A stretch of 64,000 bases of DNA from Roseivivax sediminis (lineage in GTDB: Bacteria > Pseudomonadota > Alphaproteobacteria > Rhodobacterales > Rhodobacteraceae): the NCBI RefSeq assembly GCF_900112685.1, contig NZ_FOMS01000014.1, positions 58,477-122,476 of the forward strand. The letters are read 5' to 3'. The notes beneath the pieces are model-generated. The model did no database searches and was not told where the DNA came from. It was given only the letters and a program-made list of their open reading frames with translations. Below, piece by piece: positions 8,916-17,547 of the stretch. A program made the translations under genes and the position numbers. Numbering within the stretch: the stretch's first letter is position 1; every line of letters starts with the position of its first letter.

Positions 8916-11836
8916 AGGACTTCATCATCCCCACCGACGACCGCGACATGGGCACCCCCGCCAAGACCGGCGCGCCGGTCAGCCTGATCGTCGACGGATT
9001 CGAGATCACCGTGCCCGAGGGCACATCGGTCATGCGCGCCGCCGCCGAGGCCGGCATCGACGTGCCCAAGCTCTGCGCCTCGGACAACCTGGAGGCGTTC
9101 GGGTCCTGCCGGCTCTGCGTGGTGGAGATCGAGGGGCGGCGCGGCACGCCGGCCTCGTGCACCACGCCGGTGACCCAGGGCATGGTCGTCCACACCCAGA
9201 CCTCGCGCGTGAAAAAGGTGCGGACGGGTGTGATGGAGCTCTACATCTCCGACCACCCGCTCGATTGCCTGACCTGTTCGGCGAACGGCGATTGCGAGTT
9301 GCAGGACATGGCCGGCGCCGTCGGCCTGCGCGACGTGCGCTACACCAGCGGGCGGAACCACTACGACCCCTCGGGCGCCGGGACGCTGGCGCAGGGCGAC
9401 ATCCGCGCGCGGGCGCCGGGAACGGACCTCGGCAACCCCGACTTCATCCCGAAGGACGACTCGAACCCGTACTTCACCTACGATCCGTCCAAGTGCATCG
9501 TCTGCAACCGCTGCGTCCGCGCCTGCGAAGAGGTGCAGGGCACCTTCGCGCTGACCATTGAGGGGCGCGGGTTCGACAGCCGCGTCAAGGCGGGCAACGA
9601 AGGCGACGATTTCCTGACCTCCGATTGCGTGAGCTGCGGGGCCTGCGTGCAGGCCTGCCCGACCGCGACGTTGCAGGAGAAATCCGTGGTCGAGATGGGC
9701 ACGCCCGACCGCTCGGTCGTCACGACCTGCGCCTATTGCGGCGTCGGCTGCTCGTTCAAGGCCGAGATGAAGGGCGACCAGCTTGTCCGCATGGTGCCCT
9801 ACAAGCACGGCAAGGCGAACAGGGGCCATTCCTGCGTGAAGGGCCGCTTTGCCTACGGCTACGCCCACCACCCCGACCGGATCCTGTCGCCGATGATCCG
9901 TGACAGCATCGACGAGCCCTGGCGCGAGGTCGGCTGGGAAGAGGCGCTGGAGTTTGCCGCGACCAAGATGAAGAGCCTGCAGGAAAAGCACGGCCGCCGC
10001 TCCATCGGCGTGATCACGTCGAGCCGCTGCACCAACGAGGAAACCTACCTCGTCCAGAAGCTCGCCCGCGGCGTCTTCATGAACAACAACACCGACACCT
10101 GCGCACGGGTGTGCCATTCGCCCACGGGCTACGGGCTGGGCCAGACCTACGGCACCTCCGCCGGCACGCAGGATTTCGACAGCGTCGAGAAGGCCGACGT
10201 GGTCGTGGTGATCGGCGCCAACCCGACCGACGGGCACCCGGTCTTCGCCTCGCGAATGAAGAAGCGGCTGCGCGAGGGGGCCAAGCTGATCGTGGTCGAC
10301 CCGCGCCGCATCGACCTTGTCCGCTCGGCCCATATCGAGGCGTCGCACCACCTGCCCCTGCGGCCCGGCACCAACGTTGCCGTCGTCACCGCGATGGCGC
10401 ATGTGATCGTCACCGAGGGTCTGATGGACGAGGCGTTCATCCGCGAGCGCTGCGACGGCGAGAGCTTCCGCGACTACATGGACTTCGTGAGCGATCCGCG
10501 CCACGCGCCCGAGGCGATCGAAGCCCAGACCGGCGTGCCGGCGCAGGAGCTGCGCGAGGCCGCGCGCCTCTACGCCACCGGCGGCAACGGCGCGATCTAC
10601 TACGGCCTCGGCGTGACCGAGCACAGCCAGGGCTCGACCACCGTCATCGGTATCGCCAACCTTGCGATGCTGACCGGCAATATCGGGCGCGAGGGCGTCG
10701 GCGTGAACCCGCTGCGCGGGCAGAACAACGTGCAGGGCTCCTGCGACATGGGCTCCTTCCCGCACGAGCTGCCGGGCTACCGGCACGTGAAGCTGCCCGA
10801 AGCGCGCAAGGTCTATGAAGACCTCTGGGGCGTCGAGATCGACCCCGAGCCGGGCCTGCGCATTCCCAACATGCTCGACGCCGCGGTCGACGGCACGTTC
10901 AAGGGACTCTACTGCCAGGGTGAGGACATCCTGCAATCGGACCCCGACACCAAGCACGTGGCCGCCGGCCTCGCCGCGATGGAATGCGTGATCGTGCACG
11001 ATCTCTTCCTGAACGAGACGGCGAACTACGCGCATGTCTTCCTGCCGGGGTCGAGCTTCCTCGAGAAGGACGGCACGTTCACCAACGCCGAGCGGCGGAT
11101 CAACCGCGTGCGCCGCGTGATGTCGCCGCGCGCGACCTATGCCGACTGGGAGGTCACGCAGCTTCTCGCCAAGGCGATGGGGGCAAACTGGAACTACACC
11201 CACCCCGCGCAGATCATGGCCGAGATCGCCGCGACAACGCCGACCTTCTCCAATGTCGACTACCCGCTGCTCGATACCCAGGGCTCCGTTCAGTGGCCGT
11301 GCAACGACGCCGCGCCCGAGGGCACGCCGATGATGCACGTGGACGAGTTCAAGCGCGGCAAGGGGCGGTTCATCGTCACCGAATACGTGTCGACCGACGA
11401 GAAGACCGGCCCGCGCTTCCCGCTCCTGCTCACCACCGGGCGGATCCTGTCGCACTACAACGTGGGCGCGCAGACCCGGCGCACCGCCAACACCGCCTGG
11501 CACCCCGAGGACCTCCTGGAGGTGCATCCCCACGACGCGGAGACCCGCGGCATCAAGGAGGGCGACTGGGTGCGCCTTGCGAGCCGCGCCGGGGAGACGA
11601 CGCTGCGCGCCAAGCTGACGGAACGGGTGAGCCCGGGCGTGGTCTACACCACGTTCCACCACCCCGAGACGCAGGCCAACGTCATCACCACCGATTTCTC
11701 GGACTGGGCGACGAACTGCCCAGAATACAAGGTGACGGCGGTGCAGATCAGCCCCTCGAACGGGCCGACGGACTGGCAAGAGGATTACGCCGCGCAGGCC
11801 GAGCAGGCGCGGCGCATCCTGCCCGCGGCAGAATGA
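8912..11836 (+). CDS. fdsA: NAD-dependent formate dehydrogenase, catalytic alpha subunit
   Basis: Molybdenum bis-guanine-dinucleotide subunit, 974 residues. In order: N-terminal [2Fe-2S] ferredoxin domain (CASDNLEAFGSCRLC), histidine-coordinated cluster region (DHPLDCLTCSANGDCELQ), two [4Fe-4S] sites (CIVCNRCVRACEE near 195, CVSCGACVQACP near 238), a further cluster at CAYCGVGCSFK (near 272), then the molybdopterin domains. The active-site pair is Cys401-His402 in ARVCHSPTG: the molybdenum ligand is cysteine, not selenocysteine. The start overlaps the fdsB stop (ATGA). It oxidises formate to CO2. Length fits Rhodobacter and Cupriavidus FdsA. Confidence 0.95.
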   Translation: MKDFIIPTDDRDMGTPAKTGAPVSLIVDGFEITVPEGTSVMRAAAEAGIDVPKLCASDNLEAFGSCRLCVVEIEGRRGTPASCTTPVTQGMVVHTQTSRVKKVRTGVMELYISDHPLDCLTCSANGDCELQDMAGAVGLRDVRYTSGRNHYDPSGAGTLAQGDIRARAPGTDLGNPDFIPKDDSNPYFTYDPSKCIVCNRCVRACEEVQGTFALTIEGRGFDSRVKAGNEGDDFLTSDCVSCGACVQACPTATLQEKSVVEMGTPDRSVVTTCAYCGVGCSFKAEMKGDQLVRMVPYKHGKANRGHSCVKGRFAYGYAHHPDRILSPMIRDSIDEPWREVGWEEALEFAATKMKSLQEKHGRRSIGVITSSRCTNEETYLVQKLARGVFMNNNTDTCARVCHSPTGYGLGQTYGTSAGTQDFDSVEKADVVVVIGANPTDGHPVFASRMKKRLREGAKLIVVDPRRIDLVRSAHIEASHHLPLRPGTNVAVVTAMAHVIVTEGLMDEAFIRERCDGESFRDYMDFVSDPRHAPEAIEAQTGVPAQELREAARLYATGGNGAIYYGLGVTEHSQGSTTVIGIANLAMLTGNIGREGVGVNPLRGQNNVQGSCDMGSFPHELPGYRHVKLPEARKVYEDLWGVEIDPEPGLRIPNMLDAAVDGTFKGLYCQGEDILQSDPDTKHVAAGLAAMECVIVHDLFLNETANYAHVFLPGSSFLEKDGTFTNAERRINRVRRVMSPRATYADWEVTQLLAKAMGANWNYTHPAQIMAEIAATTPTFSNVDYPLLDTQGSVQWPCNDAAPEGTPMMHVDEFKRGKGRFIVTEYVSTDEKTGPRFPLLLTTGRILSHYNVGAQTRRTANTAWHPEDLLEVHPHDAETRGIKEGDWVRLASRAGETTLRAKLTERVSPGVVYTTFHHPETQANVITTDFSDWATNCPEYKVTAVQISPSNGPTDWQEDYAAQAEQARRILPAAE

Positions 11837-12669
11837 TGATGGAGCGCGATACCGCGCTCAGCGTACCGGGGCGCGCCGTGCAGGACAGCGGTGCGCTCCA
11901 CGTCTCGCGCGCGCTGCCCGAGGAGACGCCGGTCGCCATCGTCTGCAACGGCACCACCCAGGCGGTGATGATGGCGACCCCGGCCGATATCGAGGACTTT
12001 GCGATCGGGTTCTCCCTGACAGAGGGGTTCATCGGCAGCGGCGCCGATGTGCGCGACATCGAGGTGGTCGAACATGCCAAGGGCATCGAGGCGCGGCTCT
12101 GGCTGAGCGAGGCGCGGGCGGACGCGCTGCGCGCGCGGCGGCGTGCGATGGCGGGGCCGGTGGGCTGCGGCCTGTGCGGCATCGACAGCCTGGAGGAGGC
12201 CGACCGCCCGCTGCCAAGCGTTGCCGATGCGGGCGTGCGGCTGACCGAGCGGGAGACCGGGCAGGCCACCGACATGCTACGCACCCATCAGCCGCTGCAC
12301 GACCGCACGCGGGCCACTCATGCGGCGGGCTTCCTCGTGCCCGGCGACGGTATCCTGGCCAGCCGCGAGGATGTTGGCCGGCACAACGCGCTCGACAAGC
12401 TGCTCGGCGCCCTGCACCGGCAGGGCATCGATCCGGGCTCAGGCGCCGTGGTGATGACCAGCCGCGTCTCGGTCGAGCTGGTGCAGAAATGCGCCCTGGT
12501 CGGGGTGCCGGTGCTGATCGCCGTCTCGGCCCCCACGGCGGCGGCGCTACGCGCCGCGCATGCTGCCGGGATCACGCTTGTCGCCTTTGCCCGCGGCAAC
12601 GGCTTCGACGTCTATTCCCATTCCCATCGCATCGGCAGCGGAGAGCCACCATGTCGCCAGACAAGATGA
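11833..12669 (+). CDS. fdhD: formate dehydrogenase accessory sulfurtransferase FdhD/FdsC
   Basis: Accessory protein that delivers sulfur to the molybdenum cofactor of the alpha subunit. The conserved cysteine pair is in GPVGCGLCGIDSLEEA near residue 112, and SREDVGRHNALDKLLG and TSRVSVELVQKCA are typical of the family. Three ATG codons in a row overlap the fdsA stop; any could be used (276-278 residues). The 3' end overlaps fdsD by 19 bases. This position between alpha and delta subunit genes is the standard fdsGBACD order. Confidence 0.92.
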   Translation: MMMERDTALSVPGRAVQDSGALHVSRALPEETPVAIVCNGTTQAVMMATPADIEDFAIGFSLTEGFIGSGADVRDIEVVEHAKGIEARLWLSEARADALRARRRAMAGPVGCGLCGIDSLEEADRPLPSVADAGVRLTERETGQATDMLRTHQPLHDRTRATHAAGFLVPGDGILASREDVGRHNALDKLLGALHRQGIDPGSGAVVMTSRVSVELVQKCALVGVPVLIAVSAPTAAALRAAHAAGITLVAFARGNGFDVYSHSHRIGSGEPPCRQTR

Positions 12670-12869
12670 CCCACATGGCCAATCAGATCGCCACCTTCTT
12701 CAAGACCCAGCCCGGGGATGACGGAGCGAACAAGGTCGCCTCGCATATCAACGACTTCTGGGAGCCTCGGATGCGTGCGCAACTGTTCGACTATGTCGAC
12801 AATGGCGGGGCAGGCCTCGACCCGTTGGTGCTGGAGGCGGTCGAAAAGAATCTCGTCGCGCCGGTGTGA
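12651..12869 (+). CDS. fdsD: formate dehydrogenase delta subunit
   Basis: Small protein of 72 residues beginning MSPDKMTHMANQIATFF, with NDFWEPRMRAQLFDYV in the middle, the usual FdsD pattern. It is required for maturation or stability of the Fds complex in relatives. It overlaps the fdhD end and closes the operon. Confidence 0.9.
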   Translation: MSPDKMTHMANQIATFFKTQPGDDGANKVASHINDFWEPRMRAQLFDYVDNGGAGLDPLVLEAVEKNLVAPV

Positions 12870-12926
12870 CCGTAGGACGACGGCGCATCGACACCGAAGT
12901 CCCGCCCCGGGGAGGGAGACTGCAGC

Positions 12927-13097
12927 ATGACTGACATGGATTCTGAGGCCGCCTCCGCGCGAGATTGTCTGACCGACCTCATAGCGCAGGCCGCGATCCT
13001 CGTTGTCGATGATGAGCCCGGTATGAGAAATGTCCTCGCGAAATGTCTCTCCCCGCATGCGCGTGTCGTTGTCGAAGCTGCATCGTCCGAGGAGGCC
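12927..13097 (+). pseudogene. response-regulator N-terminal stub
   Basis: An ATG preceded by a GGGAGGGAG site opens a receiver-domain start: after an N-terminal tail, ILVVDDEPGMRNVLAKCL with the acidic pair, then VVVEAASSEEAG. About 57 residues are recognisable before the frame runs into antisense of an IS256-type transposase fragment. The phosphoacceptor aspartate region, the rest of the receiver and any output domain are missing. It begins about 55 bases after fdsD, so it may once have been a formate-linked or unrelated two-component gene. Confidence 0.6.
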
Positions 13098-13391
13098 GGA
13101 ACCCTGCCACAGCTTCGGCACGCGCAGGTTCAGGGCGCCAAGGCGTGTCTTCAGCTCACGGTCTCGGTAGCCGTTGCGCCAGGTCTGCCGCCCGTCACCG
13201 CGTTCGTAGCGGCCAGCGCCGATCAGCCCTTCGACGTCGTGCTCCATCAGGGTCTGGAGCACCGCCTCGGTGACGGCGCGGAGAAAGTCTCCCTCGTCGT
13301 GCTTTTGCAGCAGCTCGACCAGGGGCATGTTGGCCTCGGTCATCGAGGTCTCCATCGGTCCGTGGTTGAAGTCCGTAAACTCCACCATCAC
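13098..13391 (-). mobile_element. IS256-family (mutator-type) transposase, N-terminal fragment
   Basis: Minus-strand fragment of about 90 residues: MTEANMPLVELLQKHDEGDF, LRAVTEAVLQTLMEHDVEGL, RYERGDGRQTWRNGYRDRE and LGALNLRVPKL, the conserved opening of IS256-type transposases. It breaks off exactly where response-regulator sequence begins on the other strand. The catalytic DDE part is absent. The 60 bases upstream of the fragment (to about 13450) resemble an IS256 leader, but no intact inverted repeat pair remains. Confidence 0.68.
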
Positions 13392-13456
13392 CGACGCCCT
13401 CGATGGCTACACCGTCGGCGCGGTGCCAAATTCCACCACGTGCTCGGAGACTACCT

Positions 13457-13627
13457 GAAGGGGAGCTTCGCTGGACGCTCGAGGTCGTGGGTGAAGGGAA
13501 CACGTCCCATATCTGGGAGGATACCTTTGCTTCGGACTTCGCTGCCCTAGTGGAAGCGCAGAAGGCAATCCTGACCCTCGGCCCGGAGGCATTCATCGGG
13601 GGCGATGCAATTCCGACCATCCTCTGA
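13457..13627 (+). pseudogene. C-terminal stub of an unidentified protein
   Basis: Reading frame with strong G/C at third positions encoding EGELRWTLEVVGEGNTSH, then IWEDTFASDFAALVEAQKA and a stop after IPTIL. No start with a ribosome site lies in front, and the frame enters IS-derived sequence upstream, so this looks like the 3' end of a gene cut by the IS256-type insertion. The family is not recognised. Confidence 0.35.
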
Positions 13628-13651
13628 GAGCCCGCGCTTGGATCGTCATGC

Positions 13652-13867
13652 TTACCCGTAGCCGCGCTTCGCCTTCGCCATGTGGAGTTCGAACCGCGCG
13701 TTCTTGGCTTCTGCTTCCGTGTTGAACCAGTCGATGCGCATCTGCCCGGACCGTCCGATCCGCCCCCATTCCCGGACCAAGGCCCACTCCCCGAAGAGGC
13801 CGGGGACGATCTCCATTCGGTAGTAGCGATGGAGGTTGGCTTCGGGAACGCTCCTGGTCAGGTCCAT
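13652..13867 (-). CDS. WGR-domain protein
   Basis: A 71-residue protein made of a single WGR domain: YRMEIVPGLFGEWALVREWG, then RIGRSGQMRIDWF and TEAEAKNARFELHMAKAKRG. The domain is nucleic-acid associated in larger proteins (PARPs, MolR); free-standing versions of this length are common on alphaproteobacterial plasmids and their role is unknown. It appears full-length, unlike its neighbours, and lies 13 bases after the integrase stub on the same strand. Confidence 0.7.
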   Translation of the reverse strand: MDLTRSVPEANLHRYYRMEIVPGLFGEWALVREWGRIGRSGQMRIDWFNTEAEAKNARFELHMAKAKRGYG

Positions 13868-13880
13868 GTCTATCCCCCCA

Positions 13881-14189
13881 TCATGGCTGCGATGTCCTGC
13901 TCTTCTTTGCCGGCAGGACGGGCACGGTCCGGTGGACCACCTTCGCCCGGCCCGTGGTGTCCTCGCGCTTCCTCAGGCTGCGGATGGCGATGATGCCACC
14001 GCAGAAATCGACCCGGGCCGGAGTGATCTGCATGAGTTCAGAGGGCCGGCAGCGGGTGAAATGCAGCGTCTCGCAAAGAGTCCGGTCGCGGGCGGGCTGC
14101 CGGTGGGCCACGGCGAGAAAGGCAGCGCGCTCCTCGGCGTTGAGATAGAGGCGGTTGCCGGCAGGGTCATGGAGGCGCATTCTGAGCAT
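13881..14189 (-). pseudogene. truncated tyrosine recombinase/integrase
   Basis: Minus strand, 102 residues: YLNAEERAAFLAVAHRQP, TLCETLHFTRCRPSELMQIT and ARVDFCGGIIAIRSLRKRE, the first third of the catalytic domain with the expected R-x-x-E (RPSEL). The frame stops after RTVPVLPAKKS, before the His-x-x-Arg and Tyr residues, so it cannot recombine DNA. It may mark an old integration event beside the fds locus. Confidence 0.65.
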
Positions 14190-14373
14190 ATCTAACAGTT
14201 TACGGAATATCCGTTAACAACCCGAGCGAAATCGGCCTCCCCTGCCCGCTCCGGGAGGACGGATGGGAGGGGGGCTTGTACCGCGAACGGCGGCTCCGGG
14301 CCCTTACGGTTAATTGGTGCCCCGACGATAAATGACGGCTTCGACCTAAAAGTCTCCGTGTGCGCCCCCGGAG

Positions 14374-15402
14374 CTATTCCGGCGCGGAAGAGGCGCGGAG
14401 CACCAGTGCGGGCTCCGGCAGGAGGCGTACGGGAGGCGTCTCGGCGCCTTCGATCATGTCGAGGAGCGCGAGCGTTCCGCGCTCGGCGGCCTCCTCGAGA
14501 TGCAGGTCCACCGCAGTCAGGGGCGGCGTCTCGGTCCGTGCGCGCAGCCCGTCATAGCGTGTCACCACCCTGACGTCTCGAGGAACGTTGCGACCTGCAG
14601 CGCGCAAGCCTGCCATCACTCCGGTGGCCAGCGCGTCGACCGGCACGAGAACGCCGTCGAGCGCAGGGTCCTCTGCAAGCCGCGCCTCGACCGCCGCGGC
14701 GCCGGCCTCTTCGCCATGCGCCTCGTCCACGCGGATTACCCTCGGCACAAGTCCCGCGCTGGCCAGAATCGTGCAATACATCTCCTCGAACTCGCGATAA
14801 TACTGCCGCGCGCTGGTGCCGATAACGAGCGGAAAGGAGCGCGAGCCCGCGGAAAGCAGATGCTCGGTCAGCAGCTTTGCGGTGGCGCGGTAGTGCAGGT
14901 CAATGCAGGGCATGCCGGCACGCGGCGCGGCGCCAATGCCGACGACGGGGACGGCGCGGGCCGACAGCAGATCGAGGAACGGGTCGTCCTCGGCCGGCTC
15001 CACCAGAAGCGCACCGTCGAAGGGAACGTTACGTAGCGCGTCCGCCGGTGCGGCGATGGGCGGGACGAGCACCAGCGCCACGTTGCGCCGCAGCGCCACC
15101 TGGGCGGCCGAGGCGGCGATCTCCATCATGAAGCCGAGCTTGGAGGCGCCCGCGGCAACCGCCGTCGGCATCGAAGAGAAGAGCGCGATGGTGCCCGCGC
15201 GCCCCGTGCGCATGCCACGGGCGGCCATGTTGGGCACATAACCGAGCGTCGCGATGGCCTTCTCGATCCGGGCGCGCGTCTCCGAATCGACCGGGCGTTT
15301 TCCGTTGATCGCGTTCGACACCGTGCCCGGAGAGACCTGCGCGGCCCGCGCCACGTCGATCACCGTGACCCGCTTTTCCGGCCGTTTCGTCGTCTCTGTC
15401 AT
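14374..15402 (-). CDS. LacI-family transcriptional regulator
   Basis: Repressor-type regulator of 342 residues. The start is placed at MTETTKRPEKRVTVIDVARA; 19 in-frame codons upstream (MHAHKRR) are basic and lack family similarity. The helix-turn-helix is VTVIDVARAAQVSPGTVSNA and the hinge is GYVPNMAARGMRTG, followed by a periplasmic-binding-like sensor domain. It is divergent from the arylsulfotransferase/ABC operon; the 184 bases between the two starts hold two copies of an AAAACGTTTT palindrome, the classical LacI-family operator type. Probably an effector-relieved repressor of that operon and of itself. Confidence 0.88.
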   Translation of the reverse strand: MTETTKRPEKRVTVIDVARAAQVSPGTVSNAINGKRPVDSETRARIEKAIATLGYVPNMAARGMRTGRAGTIALFSSMPTAVAAGASKLGFMMEIAASAAQVALRRNVALVLVPPIAAPADALRNVPFDGALLVEPAEDDPFLDLLSARAVPVVGIGAAPRAGMPCIDLHYRATAKLLTEHLLSAGSRSFPLVIGTSARQYYREFEEMYCTILASAGLVPRVIRVDEAHGEEAGAAAVEARLAEDPALDGVLVPVDALATGVMAGLRAAGRNVPRDVRVVTRYDGLRARTETPPLTAVDLHLEEAAERGTLALLDMIEGAETPPVRLLPEPALVLRASSAPE

Positions 15403-15485
15403 TCGCGTTTCGCTCAAAATTTCAGTTTTTGGACGCGTTCGGCGCTTATGGGCGTGCAACTGGAGTCTCAGGATCCTCGCTGCGA

Positions 15486-15540
15486 TTAAAACGTTTTAAG
15501 TCACGCTTCACAAGTGATTAACGTTGTTAAAACGTTTTAA
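15486..15540. promoter_or_regulatory. pair of LacI-family operators
   Basis: Two identical 14-base perfect palindromes, TTAAAACGTTTTAA, at 15486-15499 and 15527-15540. Their centres are 41 bases apart, close to four helical turns, so two dimers could bind the same DNA face. They lie between the divergent LacI gene and the arylsulfotransferase operon, the second one ending 46 bases before that ATG. Core AACGTT with flanking AA/TT is the consensus type for LacI regulators. Confidence 0.82.
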
Positions 15541-15586
15541 CGGCATCGGCGGTCCCTTGCCGCCTCACGGACAGAAAGGAGACCCC

Positions 15587-16726
15587 ATGACCGCCACGAC
15601 CCTCAAACGCCCAACCGAGCTGCTGCCCGACCAGGTCACGCTGCGGCGCCGCGCGCTCGGGCTGACCGCGCACGATCCGGCGCGCACCGCGGGAGGCTAC
15701 ACGCTCTTCGCCGGGCAGACCGCGGAAGGCCGCGTCGACCTCGTCGATATCGACGGGCGGCGGGTGCACAAGTGGCAGATGCCGGTTCGCGCCGGGCGCG
15801 ACGCAGTGATCCTGCCGAATGGCAATCTCGGCTACAACGGCAGCCACGCCATCTCTGCGGATCTCTATCCCGCCTGGGACCTCTGGCATGGCGGCGACTT
15901 CTACGAGGCCACACCGGACGGCGAGATCGTCTGGCGACACGAGGACATCCATCACCACCACGACGCACAATGGCTGGACAACGGCAACCTCCTGTACACT
16001 GTCGCCGCACCCTTGCCGGCGGAGAAGGCTGCACGCATCACCGGCGGCGACCCGCGCAAGGACGCTGCCGACGGCATCGTACAATCCGACATCGTGCGCG
16101 AGGTGAACCGCGCCGGCGAGACAGTCTGGGAATGGCGCATCTGGGATCATCTCGATCCGGCCGACTTCCCGGTGCACCAGATCTTCGACCGCCGTCACTG
16201 GCCGATGATCAATGGGCTGTCGGTGACCGCCTCCGGGCTGATCCTGATGAGTCTGCGCACGACAAGCGGCATCATCGCCGTCGACCGCGCCACCGGCCGC
16301 GTCATCTGGAATGTGGGCTCCGACGTCGTCGCCCAGCAGCACACGCCGGTCGAGACCGAAGGCGGACAGGTTCTGTGCTTTGACAACGGCAACCTGCGCC
16401 AGGGCTCCACCTCGCCGTTCTCGCGCGCGCTGGAATTCGATCCGGCCACGGGCGACGTGGTCTGGAGCTACACCGACCCGATGCCTTCGGCGTTCTTCTC
16501 GCCCTACATGGGCGGCGCCCAGCGACTCTGGAACGGAAACACCTTCATCTGTGAGAGCGCCTTCGGCCGGCTCTTCGAGGTCACGCCCGAGGGCGAGACT
16601 GTCTGGGAATACGTCATTCCCGACTTCGCCGAATACCCCGCGCCACTCAGCGGCTTCATCCGCGGGCTGCACAATTCGTGTTTCCGTGCCCATCGCTACA
16701 CCAAGGACCAGGTGCCATGGCTGTGA
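15587..16726 (+). CDS. arylsulfotransferase (ASST)-family protein without signal peptide
   Basis: 379-residue beta-propeller protein of the Arylsulfotransferase/ASST group. Blade motifs recur: DAVILPNGNLGYNG, HHHHDAQWLDNGNLLYTV, GETVWEWRIWDH, VLCFDNGNLRQG, GDVVWSYTDP and GETVWEYVIPD. The start follows AAAGGAGACCCC. Unlike the periplasmic ASST of enterobacteria there is no secretion signal: the N-terminus is MTATTLKRPTELLPDQ. It is the first gene of an operon with a nitrate/sulfonate/taurine-type importer and overlaps the permease start by ten bases. PAPS-independent sulfate transfer or sulfate-ester cleavage is inferred; catalytic histidines cannot be assigned with certainty. Confidence 0.75.
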   Translation: MTATTLKRPTELLPDQVTLRRRALGLTAHDPARTAGGYTLFAGQTAEGRVDLVDIDGRRVHKWQMPVRAGRDAVILPNGNLGYNGSHAISADLYPAWDLWHGGDFYEATPDGEIVWRHEDIHHHHDAQWLDNGNLLYTVAAPLPAEKAARITGGDPRKDAADGIVQSDIVREVNRAGETVWEWRIWDHLDPADFPVHQIFDRRHWPMINGLSVTASGLILMSLRTTSGIIAVDRATGRVIWNVGSDVVAQQHTPVETEGGQVLCFDNGNLRQGSTSPFSRALEFDPATGDVVWSYTDPMPSAFFSPYMGGAQRLWNGNTFICESAFGRLFEVTPEGETVWEYVIPDFAEYPAPLSGFIRGLHNSCFRAHRYTKDQVPWL

Positions 16727-17547
16727 CCGATCTCCTCCCCCCCTCTGAGCGCAAGGGCCGGCAACGGCCCGGCGCGACCGCCCTCAGAAGCATGGCCGCC
16801 GGCGCGCTCCTACGCGGGCCGCTCATCTCCTTCGTCTTCGTCTTGGGGCTCTGGTCGGTCGTCGGCGTATTGCAGCTTGTACCCGAGTCGATCTTCCCGG
16901 CCCCGTGGTCGGTCTGGTCCGCGACGGTGGAAATGTGGGCGAACGGCACCCTGCCGAACGACCTTTCCGTCTCGCGCAGCCGCGCCGCCATCGGCTTCAC
17001 CATCGGCGCGAGTCTCGGCGTCGCGCTCGGCCTGATGACCGGCCGCATCGCGGTGGTGCGCACGCTCCTCAACCCGTTCCTGACGGTGCTGCGGCCGATC
17101 CCGGCCATCGCGCTGGTGCCCGTCGCCATCGTCTGGTTCGGCATCGGCGAGGGTTCGAAGTACTTCGTGATTTCCTACACCGTCTTCCTGACCGTCTGGT
17201 TCAACACCCATCACGGTATGGAATACGTGCCCGAGGTCTATCTCCGCGCCGCGCGCTCGCTCGGGGTGTCGCGCCTGCGCGAGTTCCTGACCGTCATCGT
17301 TCCCGCCGCCGCCCCCTACATCTTCGCCGGGCTTCGGCTGGGGGTCGCACTCGCCTTCCTCAGCCTCGTTGCAGCGGAACTGTCGGGCGCGTCCTCGGGG
17401 ATCGGCTACCGCCTGCAGGAGGCACGGCAGTACATCCGCACCGACAGAATGTTCTCGCTCTTGATCATCCTCGGCCTGATGGGAGCGACCGTCGACCTGA
17501 TCGTCCACCGCATATCCCGCAAGCTCGTGCACTGGGAGCAATCGTGA
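16717..17547 (+). CDS. ABC transporter permease, SsuC/TauC type
   Basis: Inner-membrane permease of 276 residues with about six membrane segments. The start is the ATG inside the 3' end of the upstream gene (MAVTDLLPPSERKG). Family signature: TVLRPIPAIALVPVAIVWFG near residue 125 and the EAA-type loop YLRAARSLGVSRLREFLTVI near residue 175. The stop overlaps the ATPase start (TGATG). The neighbouring sulfotransfer gene points to a sulfonate or sulfate ester, but nitrate- and thiamine-precursor importers share this architecture. Confidence 0.87.
   Translation: MAVTDLLPPSERKGRQRPGATALRSMAAGALLRGPLISFVFVLGLWSVVGVLQLVPESIFPAPWSVWSATVEMWANGTLPNDLSVSRSRAAIGFTIGASLGVALGLMTGRIAVVRTLLNPFLTVLRPIPAIALVPVAIVWFGIGEGSKYFVISYTVFLTVWFNTHHGMEYVPEVYLRAARSLGVSRLREFLTVIVPAAAPYIFAGLRLGVALAFLSLVAAELSGASSGIGYRLQEARQYIRTDRMFSLLIILGLMGATVDLIVHRISRKLVHWEQS

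Noticed and set aside
8846..11779. A 977-codon open frame on the minus strand opposite fdsA
   Set aside because: It is the antisense shadow of a long GC-rich gene; fdsA has all cluster and cofactor motifs, while the antisense product has no recognisable domain and is extremely rich in His, Arg and Gly.
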